DNA of 64,000 nt, taken from Corynebacterium pilosum DSM 20521 = CIP 103422. Lineage in GTDB: Bacteria; Actinomycetota; Actinomycetes; Mycobacteriales; Mycobacteriaceae. The first letter of the stretch is position 1, and every line of letters starts with the position of its first letter. The stretch is from assembly GCF_000373805.1 (NCBI RefSeq), contig NZ_KB892471.1:1-64000 (forward strand), in the 5' to 3' direction. Shown one piece after another: positions 44,958 through 55,615 of this stretch. The notes below the pieces were generated by a model that ran no database searches, was not told the origin of the DNA, and was given only the letters and a program-made list of their open reading frames with translations. The position numbers and the translations under genes are program-made.

Positions 44958-45908
44958 ATGACTGACACTACTCGGCCCTCGAACCCCAACACTGGTGGTT
45001 CGTCGAGCCCCCGCTCTTCCCACAGCGGCAACCAGGGCAATAATCAGGGCACTAATCAGGGGCAGCGGCGTCGCAGGAGACGACGTCGCAGTCGTCGACC
45101 TGCCGGAAACAGCAGCAACCAGAACAAACAGAATGAGCAGAAGAGCTCCGGCCCAGACAACTCAGGCAACTCCGGCAAGGGGTCAGGTGATTCGGCGACG
45201 CAATCCTCGGACAACCAGCCGAAACGGTCCCGTCGGCGCCGTGGGCGCAGGCGTTCGTCGTCAAGCGCCCAAGCAAACAAGCAGGGCGAAAAGCAGCAGA
45301 ATAAGCAACAGGGCAAGAAACGTGGCGGCCGTGGCGGAAATTCCAACCGGAACCGGCGCGGCCAGAACAACCACCAGAGGAAGCAGTACTCGGACGCGCC
45401 GCGGATGAAGACGCGCGATGAGACCTCGGCCGGCGGCCTAGTGGTCTCTGGGATGGCGGAAGCCGTGCGCGAGGATAACTCGGTGGACCTATCGCGGATC
45501 TATGTGGCACTGATCGGTCGGCTGGACCGGCGTGGGCGCCTGCTGTGGTCGATGCCGAAAGGCCACGTCGAGGAAGGCGAGCACCAGTGGCAAACCGCCG
45601 AACGCGAGGTGTGGGAGGAAACCGGCATCGAGGGCGAGGCCTTCGCCACGCTTGGCACAATCGATTACTGGTTCGTGTCTGACGGCGTGCGCATCCATAA
45701 GACGGTGCACCACAACCTGCTGCGTTTCGTGGACGGTGAGCTTAACGACGAGGACCCCGAAGTTACCGAGGTGACATGGGTCCCGGTCGACGAACTGATT
45801 GAGCATCTGGCGTACGCCGATGAACGTAAGCTTGCACGCTACGCATATGACAACTTGCCCGATCTGGCCAGAAAGGAACGCGAGGCCGGAAGGGCGACAC
45901 CCCGGTGA
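44958..45908 (+). CDS. Nudix hydrolase with long basic low-complexity N-terminus
   Basis: The C-terminal ~150 residues form a Nudix domain: the box starts at GHVEEGE and ends at [11 protein letters not shown], following a WSMPKGH strand. The N-terminal ~150 residues are disordered and rich in Arg, Gln, Asn and Ser, with runs such as RRRRRRRR and RRRRGRRR that could bind nucleic acid or polyphosphate. Homologues occupy this same place between cca and DUF6049-murJ in mycobacteria and corynebacteria. Its stop overlaps the next start. Confidence 0.88.
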   Translation: MTDTTRPSNPNTGGSSSPRSSHSGNQGNNQGTNQGQRRRRRRRRSRRPAGNSSNQNKQNEQKSSGPDNSGNSGKGSGDSATQSSDNQPKRSRRRRGRRRSSSSAQANKQGEKQQNKQQGKKRGGRGGNSNRNRRGQNNHQRKQYSDAPRMKTRDETSAGGLVVSGMAEAVREDNSVDLSRIYVALIGRLDRRGRLLWSMPKGHVEEGEHQWQTAEREVWEETGIEGEAFATLGTIDYWFVSDGVRIHKTVHHNLLRFVDGELNDEDPEVTEVTWVPVDELIEHLAYADERKLARYAYDNLPDLARKEREAGRATPR

Positions 45909-48556
45909 CGCCGCACAGCCGGCCCGTGCGCCGCAGCCCCTCAGCAGGCCCGCCCCAAGGCAGGGCTGCTCTGACGAGTGTGGCTGCGGTGCTTGCTGTT
46001 GCTGCCCTCGCCTCGACGGGAACCGCGACTGCAATCCCGGTGCCCGCGGCACCGACGAATGAGGCTGTGGCAGAGCAGTGGGTCAACCCCGCGATTCGCC
46101 CGAACGATGGGGAAGAGGGCCTCACCCTCGAGTTGGTACGCGGCCCGACCACGGTGGCCGAAGGTGCTGATCTGTCGCTGCGCGTCGCGGTGCACAACAA
46201 TTCTTCGGAAACCGTGGATGATCTATCGATAACTCCGCGGCGCGGTCCGATCTCTGCCTCCGTGGCGGACGCGCGAGTGGCGATGGTCGCCGAGCCCGAA
46301 GAGTACTCAGTGATTGGTGACAGCGTGGAGCTGGCCGAGTCGCTTGCACCGGGGGAGTCCGTTGAACTGGATATGGCAGTACCGACCGCTGCCCATATTC
46401 CCGGCGCGCTGCCTCTTCCGGGCAATTCCGTGTATCCGATCATGCTGGTTCTCAACGGCAATGGGGGACAGTACCTGGATTCGGAGCGGTTTCACGTAGC
46501 GACGGAGGAGGCCACTGGCGTGGCCACGCCCGAGGGCGAGGCTGGCATGCCGGAGGAGCGTCGGAACGCCCCGGGCATGACAATGTTGTATCCGATCACC
46601 GCACCGGTCGATGTCCTGCCGGGCGAGACGGGGGAGGCGCCGAAAAACCCTCCGCTCGTCCTCGAGTCGGAGCAACTTGCGGACAACCTGAAGCCGGATG
46701 GGCGGTTGTCGGCGCTGGTGGATACCTATAGCGAGGCCGTGGAGTCGCCAACAGGAGCAGAGGTGCGCGAGGCGACATGCCTGGCGATAGATCCGGCGCT
46801 CATCAGCACCGTAGAGCGCATGACCGAAGGTTATGTAGTGGCCGATTCGCGGCCGTCACTTGCGCAGAAGCCGCGGCGCCTGCGTGACTCCTGGGACGTG
46901 GAGCCGGACGAGGTGCCATACACCCAGGGTGCGGGCGCCGAAGATGCCTCTGCGTGGCTGGAGAAGTTGCGCGCCACCGCCGCCGATGGGTGCGTGGTGT
47001 CGTTGCCGTGGGCCAATAGCGATGTCAACGCCGTGGCTCAGGGCGGCGTGCCGTGGTTGATGCGCGAGGCGATCGAGCGTGGCCCGTTTGCTGTGGAACG
47101 TATCCTCGGCGTGCCCACGGTGCGCAACGTCGTCATTCCACCGGCAGGCTATGTTGTGGAGGGCACGTCGGCAGCCCTTGGCTGGGCCGATCATTCCCGT
47201 TCCAAGATCCCGACGATGGGGATGGAGGGCGCGTGGGAGGCTGCCCAGGCCGCGACCGATCCGCAGGACTCGACCGTGCAGGCGGAGGAGGCGCCCCAAT
47301 CCAACCTCGAGCGCGACCTGCCCCCAAGCCCCGCGATGGCGGCCGCCCCCGAACCGACGACCCCGGTGCGTGTCCTCGTCGCAAACAACAGTGTTTCACG
47401 TGAAACATTGCCCAATCCCTCCGCGCAGCGTTTCGCACACCTGAGCCCGGGCATCACGGCGGTCACCTTCCAGGACTCGCTTGCATCGACGCTCGCATCA
47501 ACAGGTTCAGTCCCGTTGACCACCGGCTATTCCAACACCGATCTGCGTTATGACACCACCAAGGACTCCATCGCCGCCCGCGACATCACCGCCGCCAACG
47601 CGATCCGCCTGGCCGTTACTGAGTCCACCACCACCGGCGCGGAGCCTGCCGGCACGCCCGTAATGATCAACCCGCCGGGCTCCTGGGACGCGCGCACCGC
47701 ACGTGAAGCGCTCGATGTCGTGGGCACCTTGCTTGCCGACGATGACGCCGCCGCCATGACTCTTGAGGATTACCTCACCGCCCCCGGAAACGCCCCCATC
47801 CCACAAGCGGAGCACACCGGGAGCCCCTATGCGGACCCCACCGTCTTCTCCGATGCGGAGATCTTAAGCGCCAGCCAACAGGCCCGCTACGTCGACGACC
47901 TCACGTCTTTCCTCGTGCCCGATCCCGCGATCGCGCTGGCCCGCTACGACTACACGCTGCCTTTGCGCCGCGACCTGCTCACAGCTCTATCGATCGCTTA
48001 TCGACGATCACCCGAACACTATTCCGATGCCGTCGAGGCCACCCAGTCGCGCCTCAACGACACCCGAGACACCTTGCAGGAACTTCGCGGCGCGGTGAAC
48101 CTGATCCCACCCGGCAACGTGTTTACCCGCACGTCCGAATCCGCCCCCGTGTTCATCGTGGCGGAAAATGGACTGCCGCTGCCTGTGGATGCCACCTTGC
48201 TCTACCAAGCGCCCGAAGGCACTGTACTCAACGTGCCGGACCGGATACGCATCCCGGCGCGTGGCTCCATCACCATCGAGATCACCGCCACCATCCCCGA
48301 CAATTCTGAGCGCACCGACATGCGCCTCTACCTCGCCAGCCCACAAGGCCAGGCGATCTCCGCGCCGGTGGACATCTCGGTCCGCACAGCCGCCACAGAG
48401 ATGGGCCTGGTCACCGTCGGTGGGCTTTTTGCGCTCTTCCTCGCACTGGTGGTCTTGCTGCTGCGTTCGCGGCGCGTGAAGCGGGGGAAGGCTTCGTCGA
48501 CAAGCATTAGCGTCAAACGCGATCCCACGCTTGACGACGATCGACCACCGGACTGA
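45905..48556 (+). CDS. DUF6049-family secreted membrane-anchored protein
   Basis: The 883-residue protein has an N-terminal signal ([27 protein letters not shown]), a large extracellular part and a single C-terminal helix ([21 protein letters not shown]) followed by a basic cytoplasmic tail. It matches the uncharacterised family found between the Nudix gene and murJ in actinobacteria (Rv3909-like). The GTG start overlaps the Nudix stop. A role in peptidoglycan assembly is inferred from conserved linkage with murJ. It contains a parS and three 12-mers (47996, 48494, 48529). Confidence 0.85.
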   Translation: MTPHSRPVRRSPSAGPPQGRAALTSVAAVLAVAALASTGTATAIPVPAAPTNEAVAEQWVNPAIRPNDGEEGLTLELVRGPTTVAEGADLSLRVAVHNNSSETVDDLSITPRRGPISASVADARVAMVAEPEEYSVIGDSVELAESLAPGESVELDMAVPTAAHIPGALPLPGNSVYPIMLVLNGNGGQYLDSERFHVATEEATGVATPEGEAGMPEERRNAPGMTMLYPITAPVDVLPGETGEAPKNPPLVLESEQLADNLKPDGRLSALVDTYSEAVESPTGAEVREATCLAIDPALISTVERMTEGYVVADSRPSLAQKPRRLRDSWDVEPDEVPYTQGAGAEDASAWLEKLRATAADGCVVSLPWANSDVNAVAQGGVPWLMREAIERGPFAVERILGVPTVRNVVIPPAGYVVEGTSAALGWADHSRSKIPTMGMEGAWEAAQAATDPQDSTVQAEEAPQSNLERDLPPSPAMAAAPEPTTPVRVLVANNSVSRETLPNPSAQRFAHLSPGITAVTFQDSLASTLASTGSVPLTTGYSNTDLRYDTTKDSIAARDITAANAIRLAVTESTTTGAEPAGTPVMINPPGSWDARTAREALDVVGTLLADDDAAAMTLEDYLTAPGNAPIPQAEHTGSPYADPTVFSDAEILSASQQARYVDDLTSFLVPDPAIALARYDYTLPLRRDLLTALSIAYRRSPEHYSDAVEATQSRLNDTRDTLQELRGAVNLIPPGNVFTRTSESAPVFIVAENGLPLPVDATLLYQAPEGTVLNVPDRIRIPARGSITIEITATIPDNSERTDMRLYLASPQGQAISAPVDISVRTAATEMGLVTVGGLFALFLALVVLLLRSRRVKRGKASSTSISVKRDPTLDDDRPPD
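47392..47407. promoter_or_regulatory. parS site (16/16)
   Basis: This is a perfect copy inside the DUF6049 gene, 16 kb from dnaA, the nearest parS to oriC in this window. Confidence 0.9.
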
Positions 48557-48642
48557 TCCGCGATGGGAAGTCTCGCCGCATCGTGGCGAACTCTTCCTCT
48601 ATCCTGTCCTACACCATCCCGCGATTACAGATAGGAAGATTC

Positions 48643-51600
48643 GTGGCCCCCTCCGAGAACACCCCAGGGCAGCGCCGGCGCATCGTGACGCCAAGTCCGC
48701 CAGCCCCGGTCCCTGTGCCTCGTCCTGTCAAGGAACCTGAACCCGAGCCTGTCCAAGACTTATCCGGCCTCACGGCAAGCCCGGCCGATACTGGCGACGG
48801 TGGTTCCACCGTTGCCACCGCCTCGTCCGGGGAGAAGGCAAGCAACGAAGACGTTGTGCGCTCCACGGGCTCGATGGCGATCGCCACGTTGCTCTCGCGC
48901 ATCACCGGCTTCATCCGCACGGTGATGATCACCTCCATGCTCGGTGGTGCGATCGCCTCGGCCTTCAACCTTGCGAACACGCTGCCGAACATGATCACGG
49001 AGATCGTGCTGGGTTCGGTGATGACGGCACTGGTCGTGCCCGTGTTGGTGCGTGCCGAGAAGGAAGACGCCGATGGCGGTGCCGGGTTCATCCGGCAACT
49101 GTTCACGCTGACGTTGACGCTCATGCTGTCGGTCACCGTGCTAGCTACGGTGGCTGCGCCCTTCCTCGTCAGCATCATGATGGACGAAGGGGCGAAGACG
49201 AATATCGTCCAGTCCACCTCTTTTGCCTACCTGCTCTTGCCGCAAATCTTCTTCTACGGGCTGTTCTCGCTGTTCCAGGCGATCCTGAATACCAAGGGGG
49301 TGTTCAAGCCGGGCGCGTGGGCACCGGTGGTCAACAACGTCATCTCCATCACGGTTCTGGCCGCCTATCGGCTGGTGCCCGGATCGCTGAACCCGGCCGC
49401 CCCGTCGCCGGTGACAGATCCACACGTTTTGCTGCTGGGCCTGGGCACCACGCTGGGTGTCGTCGTTCAGTGCGCGATCATGCTGCCGTACCTGAAGAAG
49501 CTGAAGATTGACCTGCGCCTGAAGTGGGGGATCGACGATCGCCTCAAGGCCTTCGGCGGGATGGCCGTCGCGATCGTCGCGTATGTGGCCGTCTCCCAGC
49601 TGGGGTATGTGATTACGGCACGTATCGCCACCGAAGCTGACGCGTCCGCCTACGCCATCTACCAACAACACTGGCAGCTTTTGCAGGTGCCCTACGGCAT
49701 CATCGGCGTCGCCCTGCTCACCGCGATCATGCCGCGGCTGTCGCGCAACGCCGCCGACGGCGATGACCGCGCAGTGGTGCGCGACCTTACGCTGGCCACG
49801 AAGCTGACCTTCATCGCCCTGATTCCTGTTGTCATCTTCATGACGGCCTTCGGCCCCGATATCGGCAACGCCCTCTTTGGGTATGGTGCTTTCGAAACCG
49901 AAGAGGCCCGCACCCTCGGCATGACGATCAGTTTCTCCGCCTTCACGCTCATCCCTTACGCCTTGGTGATGCTGCACCTGCGCGTCTTCTACGCCCGTGA
50001 GGAAGCGTGGACGCCCACCTTCATCATCGCCGGGATCACCGCCACCAAGGTGTTGCTGAGCTACCTTGCGCCTATGGCTGCGTCATCTTCAGAGTTCGTC
50101 GTCGTTCTGCTCGGTGCCGCCAACGGGTTCGGTTTCGTTGCCGGCGCGGTGATCGGCGCGTTCCTGCTGAAACGCAAACTGGGCGACCTGCAGTCCGCCA
50201 CCGTCATGCACACCAGCACCTGGGCCGCGGCAGCCGGCATCATCGGCGCGGCGGCCGCCCTGCTGACACAATTCTTGATCCGCAAGGTGCCATTCAACCC
50301 TGTCGATCTGATGATCGGTTGGGGTTACCGCCCGTCTCTGGGCTTGGTCGTGGAGATCGGCATTGCCGGCATCGTCTTCCTCATCGTGGCCGGCCTCGTG
50401 CTCTCGCGCTCCGGGCTGCCAGAGGTGCAGAACCTGGGCCGCCTGTTCGCCCGCATTCCGGTCGTCGGCAAGTTCATTAAGCCGGACGAAGACAAGGCCA
50501 TCGAAACCGGCAAGACGGATCCGCGGGTGATGTCTCAGCAGTTCCTGGCAACCGACTCCTTCAACGCCTCCCCGGTTCCGCCACCGATGTCCGCCGGTGT
50601 GGTGCGCGGGCCCCGGCTCGTGGCCGGCGCGCCCGTCTCGGACGGCCGGTTCCGCCTCTTGCGCGATCACGGTGCCGTCGACGGCGCCCGCCTGTGGCAG
50701 GCCCGCGAAGTCCGCACCGGTAGGGAAGTGGCGCTGGTCTTCGTCGATACGCACAACCAAGCCCCACTGGCTGCCGTGGGTGGCGATGAGGCCGCACGAC
50801 GCTCACGTGAAGTTGCGCGCCGCACCCGCCAGCTGCGCACACTCAACCACCCGGCGATCGCGCTGAATATTCAGGTGCTGTCGTACCGCTCCGGCTGCCT
50901 CGTCGTCTCCGACTGGGTCCCGGGCGCCTCGGTGAAATCCGTCGTGGAGGCAGAAGGCAATCTGCACCCGCAGGCCGTCGCCCGGGCTATGGCGCCGCTG
51001 GCCGATGCGCTGGCGGACTCCCACGAACAGGGCGCCCCCATGGGCCTAGATAACCGCAACCGGCTGCGCGTGTCCACCGACGGCTATGTCGTGCTCGCGT
51101 TCCCAGCGGTGCTACCTCAGGCCAGCGACGAAAAGGACATGTCGGCGCTGGCATCCGCACTCGAGCTGCTCGATGCCGGCACCGGCGAGGACAGCGATAC
51201 GCGCCTGACCGCCATCGCGGAAAAGACACGCGCGCTTGCCGACGATGCCGCCGACCCCGAGACCGAAAACCCCACTTCGGACATCTTCCACGCAATTGCG
51301 GACGAGCTCCGCGACCTCAGCGGCGTCCCAGAGCCTGCCGACGAAGACATCGTCGTAGAAGCCAGCGCCGCAGAAGCTACCGAGGCGAAGGCAGCGGACG
51401 CTACGGGTGAAATCCCCGCGGTCCCTCCAACAACATCCGGGCGACCACAACGCGAGGCCCTCCACGTTGTCGACGAAGATACCCCGGAGCCAGACAAACT
51501 CAGCGGTTTCGGTTCCCGCGGCTACACCGCCCAGGGCTTCGCCGCTGTCGCGGCAGCCGTCATCGCTGTCGTTCTGCTCATCGCCGCCCTGACCACCTAT

Positions 51601-52173
51601 CTTGTCGGTGTGATCGGCGGGGACGACCCAGCATCGCCGGTGACTAGCGAATCTGTCGACGATACAACCACGAGCAACGCTGAGGGCGGCGCTGATTCGC
51701 AACCACTGCCGGTCATCGTCGATACAGCGCGAGTGCGCGTCTGGCAGGCGCCGGGCCAAGACCCAAGCGCCGACAACCCGGAACAGGTGGACAATGTGAT
51801 CGACGGGGACAATGACACCACCTGGGCTACCGACGACTACCCCAACGGGCTTGGTACTAAGCCTGGAGTGGGCGTGGTGCTCACCGCCGAGCAGCCGCTC
51901 CAGCTGCAACACCTCCTGATCGAAACGGAGACAACAGGTGCCCGTTATAGCCTCTACGGGCTGCCCGCGGACCGCGAGACTAACGCTGAAACCACACCAC
52001 TGGAAGAGCTGCCACTGCTCCGAGAAGGCACGCTGCGCTCCACCCGCAACAGCCTGGAAATTGAGGGGAACCCCGAAGTGAACGGGGTGATTCTCTGGAT
52101 CACGGACATCCCTACAACCCAGAACCCGCACGTGGAAATCAGCGAGATCTCGATGATCGGGCTGCCCATGTAA
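48643..52173 (+). CDS. murJ: Lipid II flippase MurJ with pseudokinase and extracellular domain
   Basis: The protein has a Pro/Thr-rich cytoplasmic head (~70 residues), a 14-helix MurJ/MviN core (about 70-620; STGSMAIATLLSRITGFIRTV), a cytoplasmic kinase-like domain (about 670-900), one membrane helix (about 970-990) and a C-terminal extracellular region resembling a carbohydrate-binding jelly roll. The kinase-like part lacks the HRD and DFG motifs; the mycobacterial homologue is a pseudokinase that binds FhaA when phosphorylated. GTG at 48643 follows AGGAAG; a start at 48583 is possible. It transports lipid-linked peptidoglycan precursor. Confidence 0.92.
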   Translation: MAPSENTPGQRRRIVTPSPPAPVPVPRPVKEPEPEPVQDLSGLTASPADTGDGGSTVATASSGEKASNEDVVRSTGSMAIATLLSRITGFIRTVMITSMLGGAIASAFNLANTLPNMITEIVLGSVMTALVVPVLVRAEKEDADGGAGFIRQLFTLTLTLMLSVTVLATVAAPFLVSIMMDEGAKTNIVQSTSFAYLLLPQIFFYGLFSLFQAILNTKGVFKPGAWAPVVNNVISITVLAAYRLVPGSLNPAAPSPVTDPHVLLLGLGTTLGVVVQCAIMLPYLKKLKIDLRLKWGIDDRLKAFGGMAVAIVAYVAVSQLGYVITARIATEADASAYAIYQQHWQLLQVPYGIIGVALLTAIMPRLSRNAADGDDRAVVRDLTLATKLTFIALIPVVIFMTAFGPDIGNALFGYGAFETEEARTLGMTISFSAFTLIPYALVMLHLRVFYAREEAWTPTFIIAGITATKVLLSYLAPMAASSSEFVVVLLGAANGFGFVAGAVIGAFLLKRKLGDLQSATVMHTSTWAAAAGIIGAAAALLTQFLIRKVPFNPVDLMIGWGYRPSLGLVVEIGIAGIVFLIVAGLVLSRSGLPEVQNLGRLFARIPVVGKFIKPDEDKAIETGKTDPRVMSQQFLATDSFNASPVPPPMSAGVVRGPRLVAGAPVSDGRFRLLRDHGAVDGARLWQAREVRTGREVALVFVDTHNQAPLAAVGGDEAARRSREVARRTRQLRTLNHPAIALNIQVLSYRSGCLVVSDWVPGASVKSVVEAEGNLHPQAVARAMAPLADALADSHEQGAPMGLDNRNRLRVSTDGYVVLAFPAVLPQASDEKDMSALASALELLDAGTGEDSDTRLTAIAEKTRALADDAADPETENPTSDIFHAIADELRDLSGVPEPADEDIVVEASAAEATEAKAADATGEIPAVPPTTSGRPQREALHVVDEDTPEPDKLSGFGSRGYTAQGFAAVAAAVIAVVLLIAALTTYLVGVIGGDDPASPVTSESVDDTTTSNAEGGADSQPLPVIVDTARVRVWQAPGQDPSADNPEQVDNVIDGDNDTTWATDDYPNGLGTKPGVGVVLTAEQPLQLQHLLIETETTGARYSLYGLPADRETNAETTPLEELPLLREGTLRSTRNSLEIEGNPEVNGVILWITDIPTTQNPHVEISEISMIGLPM

Positions 52174-52212
52174 GTCACTTCTCGCTACAGCGCCCTATAG
52201 CGCATCAGCCCA

Positions 52213-52267
52213 CCCGCCGCGCGGTATGCGTGTCCACTACAGTGTGCACGCTCGCACGGCGGGTTTC
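52213..52267 (+). terminator. murJ terminator
   Basis: A long GC-rich hairpin, with outer CCCGCCG/CGGCGGG and inner GCGTG-CCACT/AGTG-GCACGC pairs, ends in TTTCTTCT. Confidence 0.7.
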
Positions 52268-52324
52268 TTCTACCACGGGCACAATGACTGCTAAGCACAC
52301 ATAATTTAACGTTCGGGGGAACAC

Positions 52325-52921
52325 ATGGCACTCGCACCATCGGTTTCGGGGAAAACCACTAACTACTCAGCGGACAACGCAACAGATGCTGAACTCGTCG
52401 ATAAGTACAACGCAGGGCATGCGCGCGCCTTCACGGAGATCGTCCAACGCCACCACCAACGGCTGACCTTTACCGCTAGGCGCTACGCCAGGAACGACCA
52501 CGACGTTCAAGACATCGTGCAGGAAGCCCTGTTTCGGGCCGCACGCAACATGCACTCCTTCCGGCAGGAATCCAGCCTGTCCACGTGGCTCCATCGCCTG
52601 GTCATCAACGCCGGGCACGACCACATGGTTCGCCGCCAACGCAGCACACACATCAGCTTGGATGACGACGATAAAATCAACCAGGATGCGAACCCGCTGC
52701 TCGCGCATGACCCCACGCCGAACGTCGAGCGCGCCATCGTCTTACGCGAGGTCATGTCCTGCCTCCCCATCGCGCAACGCCGCGCCCTGCTGCTGATTGA
52801 TGTTGCTGGGCTGACCATCGAACGTGCCGCACGGGAAATGGGTGTGCAGCCGGGGACGGTGAAATCGCGCCGCGCGCGGGCTCGTCAGGCGTTACACCAG
52901 CAACTCACAGGATCGGAATAG
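52325..52921 (+). CDS. sigM: ECF RNA polymerase sigma factor SigM
   Basis: The 198-residue protein has region 2 (YARNDHDVQDIVQEALFRAARNMHSFRQESSLSTWLHRLVINAG) and region 4 (LPIAQRRALLLIDVAGLTIERAAREMGVQPGTVKSRRARARQALH). Synteny with trxB-trxA identifies it as SigM, which in C. glutamicum governs disulfide-stress genes including thioredoxins. No anti-sigma gene follows, unlike in mycobacteria. A near-match of the 12-mer lies in codons ~24-27. Confidence 0.9.
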   Translation: MALAPSVSGKTTNYSADNATDAELVDKYNAGHARAFTEIVQRHHQRLTFTARRYARNDHDVQDIVQEALFRAARNMHSFRQESSLSTWLHRLVINAGHDHMVRRQRSTHISLDDDDKINQDANPLLAHDPTPNVERAIVLREVMSCLPIAQRRALLLIDVAGLTIERAAREMGVQPGTVKSRRARARQALHQQLTGSE

Positions 52922-52943
52922 GTGGCGTAGCCAGAGCGTTGAA
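52915..52943 (+). promoter_or_regulatory. ECF-type (SigH/SigM) promoter for trxB
   Basis: GGAATA (52915-52920) and GTTGAA (52938-52943) are separated by 17 bases, the corynebacterial stress-sigma pattern. The -35 element overlaps the sigM stop codon. Confidence 0.6.
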
Positions 52944-53004
52944 ATTGGGGAAGTACACTATCCGGAGCAGCTAGATCTTAAACCAAATCAAGGAGTTCCC
53001 GTCC

Positions 53005-53958
53005 ATGTCTGAGCCCGTGACTGAACCAGCATCACAGCAGATTCACGATGTCATCATTGTTGGTTCCGGCCCCGCCGGATATACCGCTGCGCTGTACAGC
53101 GCCCGCGCTAACCTCAGCCCAGTGGTCTTCGAGGGCTATGAATTCGGAGGTGAGCTGATGAACACCACCACCGTGGAGAACTTCCCGGGTTTCCAGGAGG
53201 GCATCATGGGGCCTGACCTGATGATGGAGATGCGCGCCCAGGCAGAGAAGTTTGGTGCGGACCTGCGCACCGAGATGGTGGACCGAGTGGAGCTCGAGGG
53301 CGAGATCAAGAAAGTCTTCGTCGACGATGAGGAATTCCAGGCCCGCACCGTCATCCTGGCCACCGGCGCTCAGCCCCGCCACCTCGGCATCCCAGGTGAG
53401 GAAGCCCTGACCGGCCGCGGTGTTTCTACCTGCGCGACCTGCGACGGCTTCTTCTTTCAGAACCAGCACATCGCCGTGGTCGGCGGTGGCGATTCCGCAA
53501 TGGAGGAAGCGACCTTCCTCACCCGTTTCGGCTCGAAGGTGTCGCTGATCCACCGCCGCGATGAATTCCGCGCCTCCCAGATCATGCTGGACCGCGCTCG
53601 CGAGAACGAGAAGATCGAGTTCATCACCGATACCGTCGTCGAGGAAGTCATCGAAGGCGAGGGCAAGGTGGCTGGCCTGCGCCTGAAGAACGTGAAGACG
53701 GGCGAGACCAGCGAGCTCGACGCCACCGCACTTTTCGTCGCGATTGGCCATGATCCGCGCTCTGGTTTCCTCGGCGGGCAGGTCGCGCTTAACGACGAGG
53801 GCTACGTGAAGGTGGAGGAGCCATCCACGAAGACGAGCCTGCCTGGTGTCTTCGCAGCAGGTGACCTAGTGGATGACCACTACCAGCAGGCGATCACGGC
53901 GGCCGGTTCCGGTTGCCGCGCTGCGATCGATGCCGAGCACTACCTGGAAACTCTCTAA
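53005..53958 (+). CDS. trxB: Thioredoxin reductase
   Basis: The 317-residue FAD/NADPH enzyme has [16 protein letters not shown] for FAD, the redox-active CATC disulfide, [13 protein letters not shown] for NADPH, and [23 protein letters not shown] near the end. It keeps the thioredoxin of the next gene reduced in the cytoplasm. ATG at 53005 is preceded by AAGGAG. It is transcribed from the SigH/SigM-type promoter upstream. A 12-mer is at 53787. Confidence 0.97.
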   Translation: MSEPVTEPASQQIHDVIIVGSGPAGYTAALYSARANLSPVVFEGYEFGGELMNTTTVENFPGFQEGIMGPDLMMEMRAQAEKFGADLRTEMVDRVELEGEIKKVFVDDEEFQARTVILATGAQPRHLGIPGEEALTGRGVSTCATCDGFFFQNQHIAVVGGGDSAMEEATFLTRFGSKVSLIHRRDEFRASQIMLDRARENEKIEFITDTVVEEVIEGEGKVAGLRLKNVKTGETSELDATALFVAIGHDPRSGFLGGQVALNDEGYVKVEEPSTKTSLPGVFAAGDLVDDHYQQAITAAGSGCRAAIDAEHYLETL

Positions 53959-53987
53959 CTATACCGTCAGCTTAAAAAGGATCAATC

Positions 53988-54311
53988 ATGAGCAATACCG
54001 TTGATGTAACGCAAGACACCTTCAAGTCCGTCGTCGTGGACTCGGACAAGCCCGTGGTGGTGGATTTCTGGGCTGAGTGGTGTGGACCGTGCAAGAAGCT
54101 GTCGCCGATCCTCGATGAGATCGCAAGCGAGATGGGTGACAAGGTCACCGTGGCGAAGGTGGATGTGGATTCGGAGCGCACGCTCGGCGCCATGTTCCAG
54201 GTGATGAGTATCCCTACCGTGCTGATTTTTAAGGACGGCGAGAAGGTCGACGAGTTCGTCGGATTGAAGCCAAAATCCGAAATCATGCAAAAGATTGAAT
54301 CCCAGCTATAA
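53988..54311 (+). CDS. trxA: Thioredoxin
   Basis: The 107-residue protein has the active site WAEWCGPCKK and the cis-Pro in MSIPTVLIF. It starts 29 bases after trxB with AAAAGGA before the ATG and receives electrons from TrxB. The usual length shows it is complete. Confidence 0.97.
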   Translation: MSNTVDVTQDTFKSVVVDSDKPVVVDFWAEWCGPCKKLSPILDEIASEMGDKVTVAKVDVDSERTLGAMFQVMSIPTVLIFKDGEKVDEFVGLKPKSEIMQKIESQL

Positions 54312-54422
54312 ATGGTATCCTGATACGCAATCGTCAGCTTGTTGATCCTTCCCTAAGGGATCAGATGTCTACCAAGCGCACGTCGCTGCCACGGAACAGC
54401 GAAAGTGCGGGAAAGGGGTACC

Positions 54423-55604
54423 GTGACTCGCGTCCTCCATGTGGGAGATTCCAGCGCACGCGTCGCTGAGGTGCGCTCCACGCTGGCGAGCCTGGGCCAG
54501 CTGCCGGGATTTTCCGGCGATCTCAGGGAATGGAATCAGCGGAGCTTTTCACAGGATGAGAAGCTTTTCGACGAAGAACTCTCCGAGGCACTGAAGGCAT
54601 TCCAGCAATCCCGCGGAATCGTGCCCTCCGGTTCCATCGATGAGGTCACTCTGCGGGAGCTGCGCGAAGCCTCCTACACCCTGGGCAACCGGGTGCTGTC
54701 CTACCAACCTAACCAGGTTCTGGTAGGCGATGACGTGGGCCAGCTGCAGCGCCAACTCCAGGAGCTGGGCTTTTATTCGCACAAGGTGGATGGCCACTTC
54801 GGTAAGGCCACCCATGAAGCGGTCCAGAACTACCAGCTGAACTACGGGCTCCAGGACGATGGGGTCTTCGGCCCAGACACCTTGCGCGCCCTGCAGTTGC
54901 TGGGCCGCCGGATCACCGGCGGATCCACGCAGGCGATTCGTGAGCGTGAGACCGTGCGCAAGGCAGGGCCGATGCTGTCCGGCAAGCGCGTGGTGTTGGA
55001 CCCCGCGCTGGGTGGCCCCGACAAAGGCCTCACTGTTGACGGGCCTTATGGCGAGATCACCGAAGAGGATATTGTGTGGGACCTGGCCACCCGGGTGGAG
55101 GGCCGCATGATCGCAGCGGGGATGGAAACCATCATTTCCCGCCCACGCGGTGATAACCCATCGCCGAAGGCGCGCGCCGACATCGCGAATGCCTTCAAGG
55201 CAGACGTGATGATTTCCCTGCACCTTGATAGCTACGCCAACGAGAAGGCCAACGGAGTCGCCTCCTTCTACTTTGGTTCGGAGACCGGCGCTTCCTCGAT
55301 GACGGGTGAGACCTTGTCGGGCTATATTCAACGAGAGATCGCCGCGCGCACTGACCTGCAAAATCTCCACAATCACGGCCGCACGTGGGAGGTATTGCGT
55401 CTGACCCGCATGCCTTCGGTCGAAGTTGTCCTGGGCTATGTGACCAACCCTGATGATGTCAAGATTCTCACCAACCGTGACCAACGCGACGCGATCGCGG
55501 AGGCCATCGTCGTCGCCGTGAAGCGCCTCTACCTGCTCGACGACGACAAACAGCCAACCGGAACCTACGATTTTTCCGACCTTTTGGCCGAAGAGCGCGC
55601 TTAA
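54423..55604 (+). CDS. cwlM: CwlM-like peptidoglycan-amidase homologue
   Basis: The 393-residue protein has two N-terminal peptidoglycan-binding repeats (about 10-70 and 95-160; VGDDVGQLQRQLQELGFY) and a C-terminal Amidase_3 fold (about 185-370). Two expected catalytic residues appear lost: the first zinc ligand site reads DPALGG instead of DPGHGG, and the usual V-E-(L/I)-G-F/Y site reads EVVLGY. SLHLDS keeps the other His. In mycobacteria CwlM mainly regulates MurA and MurJ rather than cutting. GTG at 54423 follows AAAGGGG. A 12-mer overlaps its stop codon (55599-55610). Confidence 0.88.
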   Translation: MTRVLHVGDSSARVAEVRSTLASLGQLPGFSGDLREWNQRSFSQDEKLFDEELSEALKAFQQSRGIVPSGSIDEVTLRELREASYTLGNRVLSYQPNQVLVGDDVGQLQRQLQELGFYSHKVDGHFGKATHEAVQNYQLNYGLQDDGVFGPDTLRALQLLGRRITGGSTQAIRERETVRKAGPMLSGKRVVLDPALGGPDKGLTVDGPYGEITEEDIVWDLATRVEGRMIAAGMETIISRPRGDNPSPKARADIANAFKADVMISLHLDSYANEKANGVASFYFGSETGASSMTGETLSGYIQREIAARTDLQNLHNHGRTWEVLRLTRMPSVEVVLGYVTNPDDVKILTNRDQRDAIAEAIVVAVKRLYLLDDDKQPTGTYDFSDLLAEERA

Positions 55605-55615
55605 CGACGAAAAAC

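Noticed and set aside
54345..54363. Terminator after trxA
   Set aside because: A short GATCCTT/AAGGGATC hairpin exists but lacks a T run, so I do not call it.
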